DNA of 64,000 bases, from assembly GCF_040784935.1 (NCBI RefSeq), contig NZ_CP160680.1, positions 7,049,802-7,113,801 on the forward strand. Reading direction: 5' to 3'. Below, piece after piece: positions 9,451-18,351 of this stretch (the first letter of the stretch is position 1; each line of letters starts with the position of its first letter). The notes beneath the pieces are model-generated. The model was not told the DNA's origin and made no database searches. It saw only the letters and a list, made by a program, of their open reading frames with translations. Both the position numbers and the translations under genes were made by a program. The DNA is from Lewinella sp. LCG006. GTDB lineage: Bacteria; Bacteroidota; Bacteroidia; Chitinophagales; Saprospiraceae.

Positions 9451-11016
9451 CTACTTTTGTTGTTGCGCTTTTTCCTGTCGCGCCAAAAATTTCCGACGAA
9501 TAACTTCCTGAACGGGAATCCCCTCCATCTTGCTTTCCAACCAGGAGATAATATCCAGATAAAGGAAGGGGCGTCGGACAAAAGGTTTGCCTTCTAAACT
9601 AGAGAGGGTTTCTTTCAAGCGTTTAAACTCTGCTTGCAGCTCGTCGGTTCTGATGCGAGGTGTCTTCCTGATAAAGTAGAAAATCTCCTTTTGCACCTCA
9701 TTGAGCTCTTCCTGCTTGGCCAGAAAGCGGTAGACGGATTTCACCTGGTATTCTACCAATTGACGGTTGCCCAATTCAAAATGGGCAATCAGGTTAAGGA
9801 TGCGCGCAAAACTCTGGATGTCTTCCCGGTAATCAGGATTTTTCTGATTGATAATCAAGTTGAGGTAATCAATGGCTTTGCTGTTGTTACCACTACCGAA
9901 ATACAAACAAGCGATCCGGTAATAAAAGACCAGAATACGGCGATTGTCCCAATAATAGGTCTCCTCCTCAATGATTTTCATTAACGGCTTCACCAGCACA
10001 ATGCCCTCCGTGAAGGTACCTTGCAGAAAATGGAATTTGATTTGGTGGATGTACCAAAACAAGTAATAAAGCCCCTCTATATTTTTGTTCTTACTTATGT
10101 CGTAATGCGTTGGAAATGCCTCCAGCATTTTCATGATCTCGCAAAAACGTTGGTATTGTAAGGTATTAAAGAGCGCATTCAACAGCTTGTGTAAGCCCTT
10201 TAGGTATTCTACCGGATGCAATGAAATAGACTCAGGCGATTCACTGAACAGCGTCAGCCAACGCTCGCTATAGCGGTAACACTGCGGAAACTCCTGTCGC
10301 ATGTGATGGTACCAATAGTGGGCCTTGCTGTGATACACCTTGCTCCAAAAATCCAGTTGATGGTAATCAGCTTGCGGCAATTGCCCTTCAAAAGTTTCCC
10401 GGGCAAAGTCGTACTCTTTTTCATTGCGTACGTAGCCTACCTTGAGGTAAAGCGCATACATCTGCAAACTCAGGTTGGAATACTGATTGGTTTTGTGTAA
10501 CAATTCAGTGAGCTCAGTAGCCTCTAAACTCAAAGCATCGGCGCGCCCCTCCATACTTCCGGTAACGTACTGGCCTTCAATACGTTTTTCAAATTCTAAG
10601 ATTTCCAGGGTCAGTGTATCGAATTTAGACTGGCGGGCTTTCTGTTTTGCCTTGTCCAGAATATCTAAAGCTTGTTGGTACAAACCTTTGTTGTAAAGTA
10701 CCCTGGCGTAATCAATGGCTTCCCGAATCTCGATATCTTCATTGTAATTTTTACTCAACAGCCGCAAACTGGTCAGCAGTTGCTTGTAAAGGTGGGCCTT
10801 TAGGTTACTTAACTGGCTTTTCTTAATCTCCGGAATTTTTTTCAGTAAAGTAGGCTCATCATATTCCTGATGTTTATCCAAATGATCAAAGAGCTGGAGG
10901 AAGAGAATATCATTGGAAGACTGGTTTCGTTTTACGAATAAACGAAAGTGTCGCTTTTCTGCCCGGGTAAGAGAAACAATCAGTTGGAGTAAATCGTCTG
11001 TTTTCTGCTTTGGCAT
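9451..11016 (-). CDS. Uncharacterised helical (TPR-like) cytoplasmic protein
   Basis: The 521-residue product has no signal peptide or membrane helix and is rich in Leu, Lys, Glu and Tyr with helix pairs typical of tetratricopeptide-like solenoids, for example ARVLYNKGLYQQALDILDKA near residues 108-127 and YRIACLYFGSGNNSKAIDYL near 368-387. The N terminus (LLQLIVSLTRAEKRHFRLFV) looks like a conserved cap. I recognise it only as a conserved hypothetical type from Bacteroidota. It is divergent from leuA, with 160 bp between the starts, and separate from the iron operon. A scaffolding role would be a guess. Confidence 0.7.
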   Translation of the reverse strand: MPKQKTDDLLQLIVSLTRAEKRHFRLFVKRNQSSNDILFLQLFDHLDKHQEYDEPTLLKKIPEIKKSQLSNLKAHLYKQLLTSLRLLSKNYNEDIEIREAIDYARVLYNKGLYQQALDILDKAKQKARQSKFDTLTLEILEFEKRIEGQYVTGSMEGRADALSLEATELTELLHKTNQYSNLSLQMYALYLKVGYVRNEKEYDFARETFEGQLPQADYHQLDFWSKVYHSKAHYWYHHMRQEFPQCYRYSERWLTLFSESPESISLHPVEYLKGLHKLLNALFNTLQYQRFCEIMKMLEAFPTHYDISKNKNIEGLYYLFWYIHQIKFHFLQGTFTEGIVLVKPLMKIIEEETYYWDNRRILVFYYRIACLYFGSGNNSKAIDYLNLIINQKNPDYREDIQSFARILNLIAHFELGNRQLVEYQVKSVYRFLAKQEELNEVQKEIFYFIRKTPRIRTDELQAEFKRLKETLSSLEGKPFVRRPFLYLDIISWLESKMEGIPVQEVIRRKFLARQEKAQQQK

Positions 11017-11129
11017 TGTAATTTCACCTTTACTAAAACCCTGATAAACAATATTTTAGATAAAAAACAAGTCTCATAGCATCTTGTACTACTTGACTAT
11101 TTTAACCGCTGAAGGTAGTCATATCCAAA

Positions 11130-11137
11130 TATCTTTG
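11130..11137 (+). promoter_or_regulatory. Predicted -7 box of the leu operon inside an inverted repeat
   Basis: TATCTTTG matches TAnnTTTG and lies 40 bp before the chosen leuA ATG. It is overlapped by the inverted repeat ATCCAAA (11123-11129) / TTTGGAT (11134-11140), which could be an operator for a leucine-responsive regulator. The box also argues against the longer leuA reading frame beginning at 11084. Confidence 0.5.
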
Positions 11138-11176
11138 GATTCTACAAACATACAAACTAGAATTATTTCTATTCCT

Positions 11177-12337
11177 ATGGCAACAGAGCATATTTTTATC
11201 TTCGACACCACCTTGCGCGATGGAGAGCAAGTTCCAGGCTGCAAATTGGCCACCCCCCAAAAAATAGAAATTGCCCTTCAGCTGGAAGCACTAGGGGTAG
11301 ATATCATTGAGGCGGGCTTTCCAATTTCAAGCCCTGGAGATTTCAACTCCGTGGTTGAGATCAGCAAAGTCATCAAAAACGCACGTATTTGCGCCTTATC
11401 AAGAGCTGTTGACGCCGATATCAAACGAGCTGCTGAAGCCCTTGTTTTCGCCAAGCATCCGCGGATTCACACGGGTATTGGCACCTCCCAATCTCACATT
11501 CAGCACAAGCTGCGCTCCACCCAGGAAGAAATCCTGGAGCGTGCGGTGCACGCTGTAAAGTACGCAAAATCTTTTGTGGAAGACATTGAGTTTTACGCCG
11601 AAGACGCTGGACGTACGGAAAATGAATACCTCGCCCGCATTTGTGAAGCCGCCATCAAAGCAGGGGCTACGGTATTGAATATACCCGATACGACAGGTTA
11701 CTGTCTACCCGAAGAGTATGGCGCAAAAATTGCTTACTTGCGGGATAACGTCAAGGGCATAGATAATGTCATCTTATCCACCCACTGCCACAACGATCTC
11801 GGTTTGGCCACCGCCAACTCTATTGCGGGCATTCAAAATGGTGCGCGCCAGATCGAATGTACCATCAATGGTGTAGGGGAAAGAGCAGGCAATACTTCGC
11901 TGGAAGAAGTAGTAATGATTATGCGTCAGCACCCCTATCTAAACTTGGACTCAGGTGTAAACTCCCGTCTTTTGAACCAAACCAGCCGGTTGGTCAGTGA
12001 AAGCATGGGTATGCCTGTACAACCCAACAAAGCCATTGTGGGTGCCAATGCTTTTGCCCACTCTAGTGGCATCCACCAGGATGGTGTCATCAAACGGCGG
12101 GATACTTACGAAATTATCGACCCTAAGGAAGTAGGTGTAGATACCAGCAAGATTGTCCTCACGGCTCGTAGTGGCCGCGCAGCCCTGGCTTACCGTTTCA
12201 AAAACATTGGCTACGACCTGAGCAAGGTAGAATTGGACAGTGCTTACGCCCAATTCGTACAAGTCGCTGACATCAAAAAAGAGGTCAATGATGCAGACTT
12301 AGAAGCCATCTTGAAAAGCGAACAAATTACTGCCTAA
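11177..12337 (+). CDS. leuA: 2-isopropylmalate synthase, short form
   Basis: This enzyme condenses acetyl-CoA with 2-oxoisovalerate, the first step of leucine synthesis. The ATG at 11177 gives 386 residues beginning just before the catalytic signature [13 protein letters not shown]. Other marks are [15 protein letters not shown] (metal-binding HxH), the [16 protein letters not shown] motif, and [12 protein letters not shown] of the linker domain. It ends at about the end of the linker region, so the 110-130-residue C-terminal leucine-binding domain of long LeuA proteins is absent and feedback inhibition by leucine is not expected. Related enzymes (homocitrate or citramalate synthase) are possible from sequence alone, but leuC, leuD and leuB follow directly. 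Confidence 0.92.
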   Translation: MATEHIFIFDTTLRDGEQVPGCKLATPQKIEIALQLEALGVDIIEAGFPISSPGDFNSVVEISKVIKNARICALSRAVDADIKRAAEALVFAKHPRIHTGIGTSQSHIQHKLRSTQEEILERAVHAVKYAKSFVEDIEFYAEDAGRTENEYLARICEAAIKAGATVLNIPDTTGYCLPEEYGAKIAYLRDNVKGIDNVILSTHCHNDLGLATANSIAGIQNGARQIECTINGVGERAGNTSLEEVVMIMRQHPYLNLDSGVNSRLLNQTSRLVSESMGMPVQPNKAIVGANAFAHSSGIHQDGVIKRRDTYEIIDPKEVGVDTSKIVLTARSGRAALAYRFKNIGYDLSKVELDSAYAQFVQVADIKKEVNDADLEAILKSEQITA

Positions 12338-12388
12338 TCCTAGACTTTTTCCACTTGAAGTCTATCAAGGAACCTAACCAATAAAATA

Positions 12389-13795
12389 ATGGCTAAGACA
12401 TTGTTTGACAAAATCTGGGATCGCCACGTTGTGAAAACCATTGAAGGCGACCAGCAAATTTTGTACATCGACCGCCACTTTATCCACGAAGTCACCAGTC
12501 CGCAAGCTTTTGACGGATTACGGGAACGCGGACTGCCGGTTTTTCGCCCAGCACAAACCATCGCTACTGCTGACCATAACGTGCCGACCATCAACCAGCA
12601 TTTGCCCATTGAAGAGCCGCTTTCGCGGAAACAGGTTGATGCCCTTACGGAGAACTGTGCAGCCTTTGGAGTCGACCTTTATGGTCTGGGGCATAAGTAC
12701 CAGGGTATTGTCCACGTTATTGGCCCGGAACTGGGGATTACCCAACCGGGCATGACCATCGTTTGTGGCGACAGCCATACCAGCACCCACGGTGCTTTTG
12801 GGAGCATTGCCTTTGGCATTGGTACCAGTCAGGTAGAACAAGTGATGGCGACCCAGTGTGTATTGCAGCGCAAGCCGCAAAAAATGCGCATTTCCGTAGA
12901 TGGCAAGCTAGCTCCGGGCGTAGTCGCTAAAGACATTATTCTCTACATCATTGCCCAACTGGGCGTAGGTGGAGGTACGGGCTACTTTGTAGAATATGCT
13001 GGATCAGCGATCCGCAATCTTAGCATGGAAGGCCGGATGACCATTTGTAACATGAGCATTGAGATGGGCGCCCGGGGTGGATTGATTGCGCCGGATGATA
13101 CCACCTTTGACTACGTAAAGGGTCGTGAATTCGCTCCCAAAGGTGCAGATTGGGACAAACAGCTGGCCTACTGGCAAACGCTACCCACCGACACTGGTGC
13201 CACCTTTGACAAAGAATACCACTTCCGAGCGGAGGATATCTCGCCGATGATCACTTATGGCACCAATCCGGGCATGGGTATGGGCGTAGCAGAGCAGATT
13301 CCCACCCAGGCCAAAGCAGGGGAAAGCGAATCCACTTTCCTGAAGTCTTTGAACTACATGGATGTACAGGCTGGTCAGTCGCTCCTGGGCCAACGCATTG
13401 ATTATGTGTTTATTGGTTCTTGCACCAATTCCCGTATGGAAGATCTACGGATGGCGGCGGCCCTGATAGAAGGGCAGCAAGTGGCTGCGCACGTAAAAGC
13501 CATGATCGTTCCCGGTTCACAGCAAATAGCCGCCCAGGCGCAGGCCGAAGGGTTGGACAAAATCTTCACGGCGGCAGGCTTTGAGTTTCGGCAGTCTGGG
13601 TGCTCGGCCTGCCTGGGCATGAACGAAGACAAGGTGCCAGCTGGCAAGTACTGTGTATCAACGAGTAATCGTAACTTTGAAGGGCGTCAAGGGCCTGGTG
13701 CTCGCACCATCCTGGCCAGCCCACTGACGGCAGCGGCCGCGGCTATTGCGGGGGAGATTGTAGATGTGCGGGGCGTAGGTGCAAGCTATGCTTAA
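12389..13795 (+). CDS. leuC: 3-isopropylmalate dehydratase, large subunit
   Basis: LeuC with LeuD isomerises 2-isopropylmalate to 3-isopropylmalate using a 4Fe-4S cluster. The product has 468 residues, the normal length. Visible marks are [12 protein letters not shown] at the start, [12 protein letters not shown] (active-site region), the cluster ligands in [12 protein letters not shown] and [12 protein letters not shown], and [12 protein letters not shown] near the end. The tail GVGASYA after the usual VDVRG end is a small extension. It lies 51 bp after leuA and 168 bp before leuD. Confidence 0.97.
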   Translation: MAKTLFDKIWDRHVVKTIEGDQQILYIDRHFIHEVTSPQAFDGLRERGLPVFRPAQTIATADHNVPTINQHLPIEEPLSRKQVDALTENCAAFGVDLYGLGHKYQGIVHVIGPELGITQPGMTIVCGDSHTSTHGAFGSIAFGIGTSQVEQVMATQCVLQRKPQKMRISVDGKLAPGVVAKDIILYIIAQLGVGGGTGYFVEYAGSAIRNLSMEGRMTICNMSIEMGARGGLIAPDDTTFDYVKGREFAPKGADWDKQLAYWQTLPTDTGATFDKEYHFRAEDISPMITYGTNPGMGMGVAEQIPTQAKAGESESTFLKSLNYMDVQAGQSLLGQRIDYVFIGSCTNSRMEDLRMAAALIEGQQVAAHVKAMIVPGSQQIAAQAQAEGLDKIFTAAGFEFRQSGCSACLGMNEDKVPAGKYCVSTSNRNFEGRQGPGARTILASPLTAAAAAIAGEIVDVRGVGASYA

Positions 13796-13800
13796 CTGGG

Positions 13801-13816
13801 CAAATTCATGAATTTG
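13801..13816. repeat. Perfect 16-bp palindrome after leuC
   Basis: CAAATTCATGAATTTG is a perfect palindrome starting six bases after the leuC stop. A 13-base sequence from the leuC end (GGCGTAGGTGCAA, 13772-13784) recurs at 13823-13835, so the spacer seems to include a small local duplication. Confidence 0.4.
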
Positions 13817-13861
13817 TCGGCTGGCGTAGGTGCAACCCACGACGAACAAGGGTGCTTTTTT

Positions 13862-13893
13862 GAACCATATAAGGGAATATAAAGGCATTTAAA
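13862..13893. repeat. 32-bp dispersed repeat, copy 1
   Basis: The segment GAACCATATAAGGGAATATA and its continuation match 18117-18148 at 25 of 32 aligned positions without gaps. Both copies are intergenic. Confidence 0.4.
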
Positions 13894-13905
13894 ATTTAAC
13901 AATGA

Positions 13906-13942
13906 TCCTGAAAGGTTTTAACAAAGTCAAAACCCTTCAGGA
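13906..13942. repeat. Hairpin repeat in the leuC-leuD spacer
   Basis: The 14-base arms TCCTGAAAGGTTTT (13906-13919) and AAAACCCTTCAGGA (13929-13942) have one mismatch and a 9-base loop. With no U-run it should not terminate transcription; it resembles a dispersed REP-type element and may affect the leuC/leuD mRNA ratio. Confidence 0.5.
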
Positions 13943-13963
13943 TTCGACATAAAAAACTGCTTT

Positions 13964-14545
13964 ATGCAAGCATTTACGACAATAAAGAGTACGGCGATTC
14001 CACTACCGATTGAGGATGTGGATACAGACCAGATCATTCCGGCGCGCTTTCTGAAGGCAACCACCAGGGAGGGATTTGGTGAAAATCTTTTCCGGGATTG
14101 GCGCTTTGATCGCGAAGGTAATCCCAAGGAAGATTTTGTCTTAAACAATCCCACCTACGGAGGAGAGATTCTGGTAGCTGGCAAAAACTTTGGTTGTGGC
14201 TCCAGCCGTGAGCATGCCGCTTGGGCCATTGGCGACTATGGTTTACGCGTAGTAGTTTCCAGCTTTTTTGCGGATATTTTCCGGGGTAATGCCTTGAACA
14301 ACGGGCTTTTACCGGTTGTGGTCAGTGCAGATTTTTTGGATCAAATCTTCCAAGCTATTGAAAAAGACCCTGGTGCTACGTTTACCGTTTCGTTGGAAGA
14401 ACAGTACTTCCAAATTGATGCCATTGGTGCCCGCGCTACGTTTGAAATTGATCCTTACAAAAAGAATTGCCTGCTGAAAGGCTATGATGATATCGACTAC
14501 CTGCTGAGTCAGCGGGCAGAAATAGAAGCTTATGAAAAAGTATAA
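13964..14545 (+). CDS. leuD: 3-isopropylmalate dehydratase, small subunit
   Basis: LeuD is the swivel-domain partner of LeuC. The 193-residue product has the conserved [16 protein letters not shown] near the N terminus (about 17-32), the substrate-binding loop [21 protein letters not shown] near 70-90, and [18 protein letters not shown] further on. The length is normal. Its last 14 bases overlap leuB, implying translational coupling. Confidence 0.97.
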   Translation: MQAFTTIKSTAIPLPIEDVDTDQIIPARFLKATTREGFGENLFRDWRFDREGNPKEDFVLNNPTYGGEILVAGKNFGCGSSREHAAWAIGDYGLRVVVSSFFADIFRGNALNNGLLPVVVSADFLDQIFQAIEKDPGATFTVSLEEQYFQIDAIGARATFEIDPYKKNCLLKGYDDIDYLLSQRAEIEAYEKV

Positions 14546-15650
14546 AATTGCCGTCCTTTCAGGCGACGGAATCGGCCCCGAAGTAGTTGCTCAGGCGATG
14601 AAAGTGATGGATGCAGTGAGCCAGCGTTACGGCCATAGTTTTGAATATTGCCACGCGCTGGTGGGAGCTATTGCTATTGACCAAACTGGTGATCCACTCC
14701 CGCAAGAGACGATTGAAACCTGCCTAGAGTCCGACGCAGTATTGTTTGGCTCCATTGGTCATCCTAAATACGACAACGATCCCAGTGCGAAGGTACGCCC
14801 CGAGCAAGGCTTATTGAAGTTGCGCAAGACGCTAGGGCTTTATGCAAATTTGCGGCCGGTGACCATTTACCCTAGCTTGCGAGACTTATGCCCCTTGCGG
14901 CCCGAACGAGTGGAAGGCGTAGATATGCTGATTGTACGCGAGCTCACTGGCGGCATCTATTTTGGTGAACGCGGCAGAACGGAAGATGGTCAAACTGCTT
15001 TTGACACTTGTACCTATTCCGTGTATGAGATTGAGCGCATTGCCCGAATAGGCTTCCAGGAAGCTATGAATCGCCGCAAGCAGCTCATGTTGGTAGACAA
15101 GGCAAACGTACTGGAAACCAGTCGCCTATGGCGAGAGGTGGTGCAAAAAATGGCGCCGGAGTACCCCGAAGTGACGGTCAAGTACATGTTTGTTGACAAT
15201 GCGGCCATGCAGCTTATCCTCTACCCTGCCCAGTTTGATGTCATCATTACCAGCAATATGTTTGGTGATATTCTTTCCGATGCTTCCAGCGTGTTGGCGG
15301 GTTCATTGGGAATGCTACCTTCCTCTTCCGTGGGCAGCCATACTTCCCTTTTTGAGCCCATTCACGGCTCCTACCCTGAAGCTGCCGGAGAGGACCGTGC
15401 CAACCCATTGGCGACTATCCTTTCGGCCGCTATGCTACTCGACAGTTTGAAATTGCACACCGAAGCCGAAGTGGTGAGAGCTGCCGTAGCTCAGGTGATG
15501 GAAAAAGGTCTGGGTACCGAGGATTTGAAACCAAAAATAAAATGCAGCTGCTCGGAGCTGGGTGATATCATCGCCGATATCGTTGAAGATACCGACAATC
15601 ACAGCTTGCGGATTGAAAAAATCAGTGATCGTATGTCTACGATTATTTAA
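14532..15650 (+). CDS. leuB: 3-isopropylmalate dehydrogenase
   Basis: This NAD-dependent oxidative decarboxylase makes 2-oxoisocaproate, the last leucine-specific step before transamination. The product has 372 residues. Marks include GDGIGPEVV at the N terminus, the [11 protein letters not shown] loop, [36 protein letters not shown], and [20 protein letters not shown] with the metal-binding aspartates. It overlaps leuD by 14 bp and is followed by a strong terminator at 15673, so the operon ends here; no ilv genes lie in the window. Confidence 0.97.
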   Translation: MKKYKIAVLSGDGIGPEVVAQAMKVMDAVSQRYGHSFEYCHALVGAIAIDQTGDPLPQETIETCLESDAVLFGSIGHPKYDNDPSAKVRPEQGLLKLRKTLGLYANLRPVTIYPSLRDLCPLRPERVEGVDMLIVRELTGGIYFGERGRTEDGQTAFDTCTYSVYEIERIARIGFQEAMNRRKQLMLVDKANVLETSRLWREVVQKMAPEYPEVTVKYMFVDNAAMQLILYPAQFDVIITSNMFGDILSDASSVLAGSLGMLPSSSVGSHTSLFEPIHGSYPEAAGEDRANPLATILSAAMLLDSLKLHTEAEVVRAAVAQVMEKGLGTEDLKPKIKCSCSELGDIIADIVEDTDNHSLRIEKISDRMSTII

Positions 15651-15672
15651 GATAAACGATTTGAGAATTTGT

Positions 15673-15709
15673 GAAAGCGAAGCTTCCGGTAACGGGGCTT
15701 CGCTTTTTT
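15673..15709 (+). terminator. Terminator of the leu operon
   Basis: AAAGCGAAGC (15674-15683) pairs with GCTTCGCTTT (15697-15706), with further C-G pairing in the loop, followed by a T-run. It starts 22 bp after the leuB stop. Confidence 0.85.
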
Positions 15710-15997
15710 GACTATTGCCCCACGCTTTTTGCGAAATACCTCCGTCAGTATGGGTGTATTTCTAGACAATTTCAACGATAAGCAAGGCAACGAGATCAGT
15801 GGGTTGATCGTAGGGCGGCCTTCTATCTGGGCCTCGACTACAAGCTTTTTGAGTTTGTCCACTTCAACCTGGGAGCTACCTTACTGGAGAAGACCACGGC
15901 CGCTACCGCCATGGAGCCCCAGTTGAAAGATGCGTACATAAGCCCCTTTGTCGGCCTTAGTGCGAAGATTGAATTGTCGGTGGGGTTGGGGAAGTAG
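15708..15997 (+). pseudogene. Remnant of an outer-membrane beta-barrel protein gene
   Basis: The segment reads in one frame as VSMGVFLDNFNDKQGNE followed by ISGLIVG, then, after a shift near 15815, in the next frame as AFYLGLDYKLFEFVHFNLGA and further strand-like sequence to YISPFVGLSAKIELSVGLGK and a stop at 15995-15997. Both halves have the alternating pattern of a barrel protein and together look like its C-terminal end. There is no signal peptide or start, and the 5' part is cut off at the leuB terminator. I infer a truncated, frameshifted gene; the original family cannot be named. Confidence 0.5.
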
Positions 15998-16182
15998 GTT
16001 AGTGCTATTTGATATGCCCCAATTTATGATTTCTCACGACCAGGCACTTTACGAATACTCCAAAAAATGGGTAGAGAAAATCAAGCGGCGCTCCGAAAAC
16101 ATTACTTCTGGTGGTTATCTTTTCCGGGAAGTTTTCTGTCCATTTCTTATGTTGACAAACCACCAAACAATGTCAGAGCAGT
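15998..16182. other. Spacer with a doubtful 60-codon frame
   Basis: A plus-strand frame from ATG 16014 to 16193 would encode MPQFMISHDQALYEYSKKWV and about 40 more residues, overlapping the end of the next, convergent gene. The first half looks protein-like and the second does not. It could be another decayed gene end. No function is assigned. Confidence 0.2.
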
Positions 16183-17127
16183 TTACTTTTTGAGCATCTC
16201 ACTAGCAATTACCAAAGCAATTGGTTTGTACTCCCCATAACTATTTAACTTATCGATAAACGCTTCGGCATTTCGAAGAAATAACATCTCAGTGTCTTTC
16301 GTGTAACCCAAGTGCGCATTTGGAAAATATTGAAGCGCAATGGAATAAAAGAAATCAACATCTTCTTCAAATCCACATGTAAAACTTACCTTTTGGTAAT
16401 CGGCAGTGTGAATAGTAAAAACAAAATGCGAGTATAATGTGAATACGTATGCAGCCTTATGATTGACCTTAGTTGGTTGTACCCATACCACTTTGGGTCT
16501 GCCTTTTTCTAGTACATCTATCCAATATTCGTTGGTCTTTGAATTCTTTACAGACCTGACCAACAAACCTGAAATAGCAAGTGTAACTAAGCCTATAATT
16601 AACAATGGGGTAAAAAAATCAGACCCATCTCTATATAGTTCCCTTGAACAGAAGATGAAGTAAATTCCTACGGTAAAAATCATTAATACGCCTATATAAT
16701 CCCAGTTCTTCTTACCAGAACCAGCTGCTTTTATGAATGCCTTTGTTACTGGAGTCATTGGTTTAAGGTCCTTGATGTACCCAATATCCTCACTTACTCC
16801 TGAGTTTGCTTCATTCTGCTCTATTTCGTCACTATTTTTGATAGTGTACCCTCTTTTAATTAATTCCTCCTCTACGGCTTCTCTTTTTACTTTCGTTATA
16901 GTTTTCCTCTCGGAATCAATCATACGCAACAATTCTTCATCCGGTAATACTTCGATAGCATCTTTGATGTGTTGATCAAATGTGCTGGAATAACCACGCT
17001 CAAACAGGATCATCTTCGCAATCTCCATTGCTTCTGAAGTGTATGTGTTCTCATCTGAGTTGACAATGGACAACAACTTATCATCTGGATAAGCCTGATA
17101 TTTTTGTTTAAGTTCTATACTGATCAT
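16183..17127 (-). CDS. Uncharacterised two-helix membrane protein
   Basis: From the ATG at 17127 the product has 314 residues. The N-terminal half carries two related helical modules, DDKLLSIVNSDENTYTSEA...ILFERGY (about 12-47) and DEELLRMIDSERKTITKVK...LIKRGY (about 62-90), a pattern seen in other Bacteroidota proteins of unknown function. Two hydrophobic helices follow at about 146-165 and 175-195, then a C-terminal domain of about 115 residues. The local base composition is more AT-rich than neighbouring housekeeping genes, which may indicate transfer. I recognise no named family. Confidence 0.65.
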   Translation of the reverse strand: MISIELKQKYQAYPDDKLLSIVNSDENTYTSEAMEIAKMILFERGYSSTFDQHIKDAIEVLPDEELLRMIDSERKTITKVKREAVEEELIKRGYTIKNSDEIEQNEANSGVSEDIGYIKDLKPMTPVTKAFIKAAGSGKKNWDYIGVLMIFTVGIYFIFCSRELYRDGSDFFTPLLIIGLVTLAISGLLVRSVKNSKTNEYWIDVLEKGRPKVVWVQPTKVNHKAAYVFTLYSHFVFTIHTADYQKVSFTCGFEEDVDFFYSIALQYFPNAHLGYTKDTEMLFLRNAEAFIDKLNSYGEYKPIALVIASEMLKK

Positions 17128-17486
17128 GAAATAATGATTAGGAAACAAGAGAGAATTGGAAAGATAGATACTTGTACCCTAATTACCATTTCCTGGCAGG
17201 TATTTTTCAACTAACTAGAAGCAAACCTTCTCCTTTTTAAAACACAGACCGAGCGGGCCATGATGGTGAGTTATCCCTAAGGTATCAATGTCCAGTAGAT
17301 ATTCTAACCTATTTGCTTACCGCATTAAATTATTTCCAAAACGTATAAAAAAACTCAACTCGCTTCTCAATTTTCTCTATATCGTAGAATAGTAGTTAGG
17401 TATTCTATTCATTTCGGTTGTTGTATCATGCCAAAGCCTGCATTTTAGCTGATCATAAAACAGATTCTCTGACCAATCACGACATT
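17128..17486. other. AT-rich intergenic region between divergent genes
   Basis: About 360 bp contain no convincing ORF, RNA or promoter box of the TAnnTTTG type. The reading frame that extends upstream from the next gene lacks a signal peptide at its own start and is taken as non-coding. Confidence 0.4.
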
Positions 17487-18083
17487 ATGGCATTCAAGAC
17501 TTTAACTTTATTACTGGTATTATCCATCACATCACTTCAGCTAAATGCACAACAACCGAGAAACAAATTTTATACATCAAATGAAATTACCGTTGGCAAC
17601 TATAAGGGCTTTGATATGAATTTCAATTTTATCAACAAGCGCGATCAAATTTTCAAAATTGGGTATTCCTGCGTGCTTCGTAAATCGGCCAACACGCCGG
17701 AAAACTTCAGTAATGGACTTAGTGGATTGATTTCTTTTGGCCTTTCCAATGCCCTACAGCGCATTGAAACCTTCCAGGTGAGTGCGGGAAAAATATTCCC
17801 TGGCAAGCATATTGATTCTCCTAGATGGAATCTGACTGCTGGCCTGGGCTATACGACCATTAACACTCCTACTGATTGGCAGCCAAATTCCTCAGGATGG
17901 CTGGCTCCCAACTACACCTACGATTTCCGTAAGCAACGAACCATCAGTCTTGTCCTTAACCCTAAAATTGAGTTCCCATTTTCAGGTATTTACGGGTTTT
18001 CACTGTCTCCTTTGTTGCAGATCAGTACCAAGAGTTTTTACGTTGGAATAGGTTTTGGTAGTCTGTTTGGGCGTATTAGGTGA
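17487..18083 (+). CDS. Uncharacterised exported protein, probable small beta-barrel
   Basis: The ATG at 17487 starts a clear signal peptide, MAFKTLTLLLVLSITSLQLNAQ, giving 198 residues. The mature part alternates polar and aromatic/hydrophobic residues (NEITVGNYKGFDMNFNFI, SFYVGIGFGSLFGRIR at the end), consistent with an eight-strand outer-membrane barrel. The family is not recognised. The gene stands alone between intergenic repeats. Confidence 0.6.
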   Translation: MAFKTLTLLLVLSITSLQLNAQQPRNKFYTSNEITVGNYKGFDMNFNFINKRDQIFKIGYSCVLRKSANTPENFSNGLSGLISFGLSNALQRIETFQVSAGKIFPGKHIDSPRWNLTAGLGYTTINTPTDWQPNSSGWLAPNYTYDFRKQRTISLVLNPKIEFPFSGIYGFSLSPLLQISTKSFYVGIGFGSLFGRIR

Positions 18084-18116
18084 TATACTTTAATCATCCA
18101 AGACGCCAAGTCTATT

Positions 18117-18148
18117 GAACTGTATAAGGGATTATGAGGGCATATAAG
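18117..18148. repeat. 32-bp dispersed repeat, copy 2
   Basis: GAACTGTATAAGGGATTATG and its continuation match 13862-13893 at 25 of 32 positions in the same orientation. Confidence 0.4.
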
Positions 18149-18182
18149 AAGTGTGATTCCCAGGACAAATGGTGATTTAACT

Positions 18183-18295
18183 GCCCTAGCGATGCGAAGC
18201 AGGGCCAGCTTTAGGCTGGCAGACCCAGGTCTCCTGGGGCCGAACGAATAGAGAGCTGCGCAGCGTAGCGGCCCCGCAGCAGGCGGGGAAGGGCC
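18183..18295. repeat. GC-rich cluster of hairpins (repeat island)
   Basis: Several small hairpins follow each other: GCCCT...AGGGC, CCAGC-TTTA-GGCTGG, CCCAGG-TCT-CCTGGG and CCCCGC-AGCAG-GCGGGG. The reverse complement of the last part (CCCCGCCTGCTGCGGGG then CGCTACGCTGC) resembles 49025-49055, so the two islands are related copies in opposite orientation. Confidence 0.5.
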
Positions 18296-18326
18296 AAAAA
18301 AATTATCGAGACTAGCTCTCTTTTCC

Positions 18327-18334
18327 TATTTTTG
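18327..18334 (+). promoter_or_regulatory. Predicted -7 box of the serine hydrolase gene
   Basis: TATTTTTG matches TAnnTTTG and lies 18 bp before the ATG at 18352, implying a very short leader. Confidence 0.45.
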
Positions 18335-18351
18335 GGAAAAATACTATCGCT

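Noticed and set aside
11084-11176. 31-residue upstream extension of leuA, or a leader peptide
   Set aside because: The predicted promoter box at 11130-11137 lies inside it, no run of leucine codons is present, and the conserved N terminus begins at the ATG at 11177.
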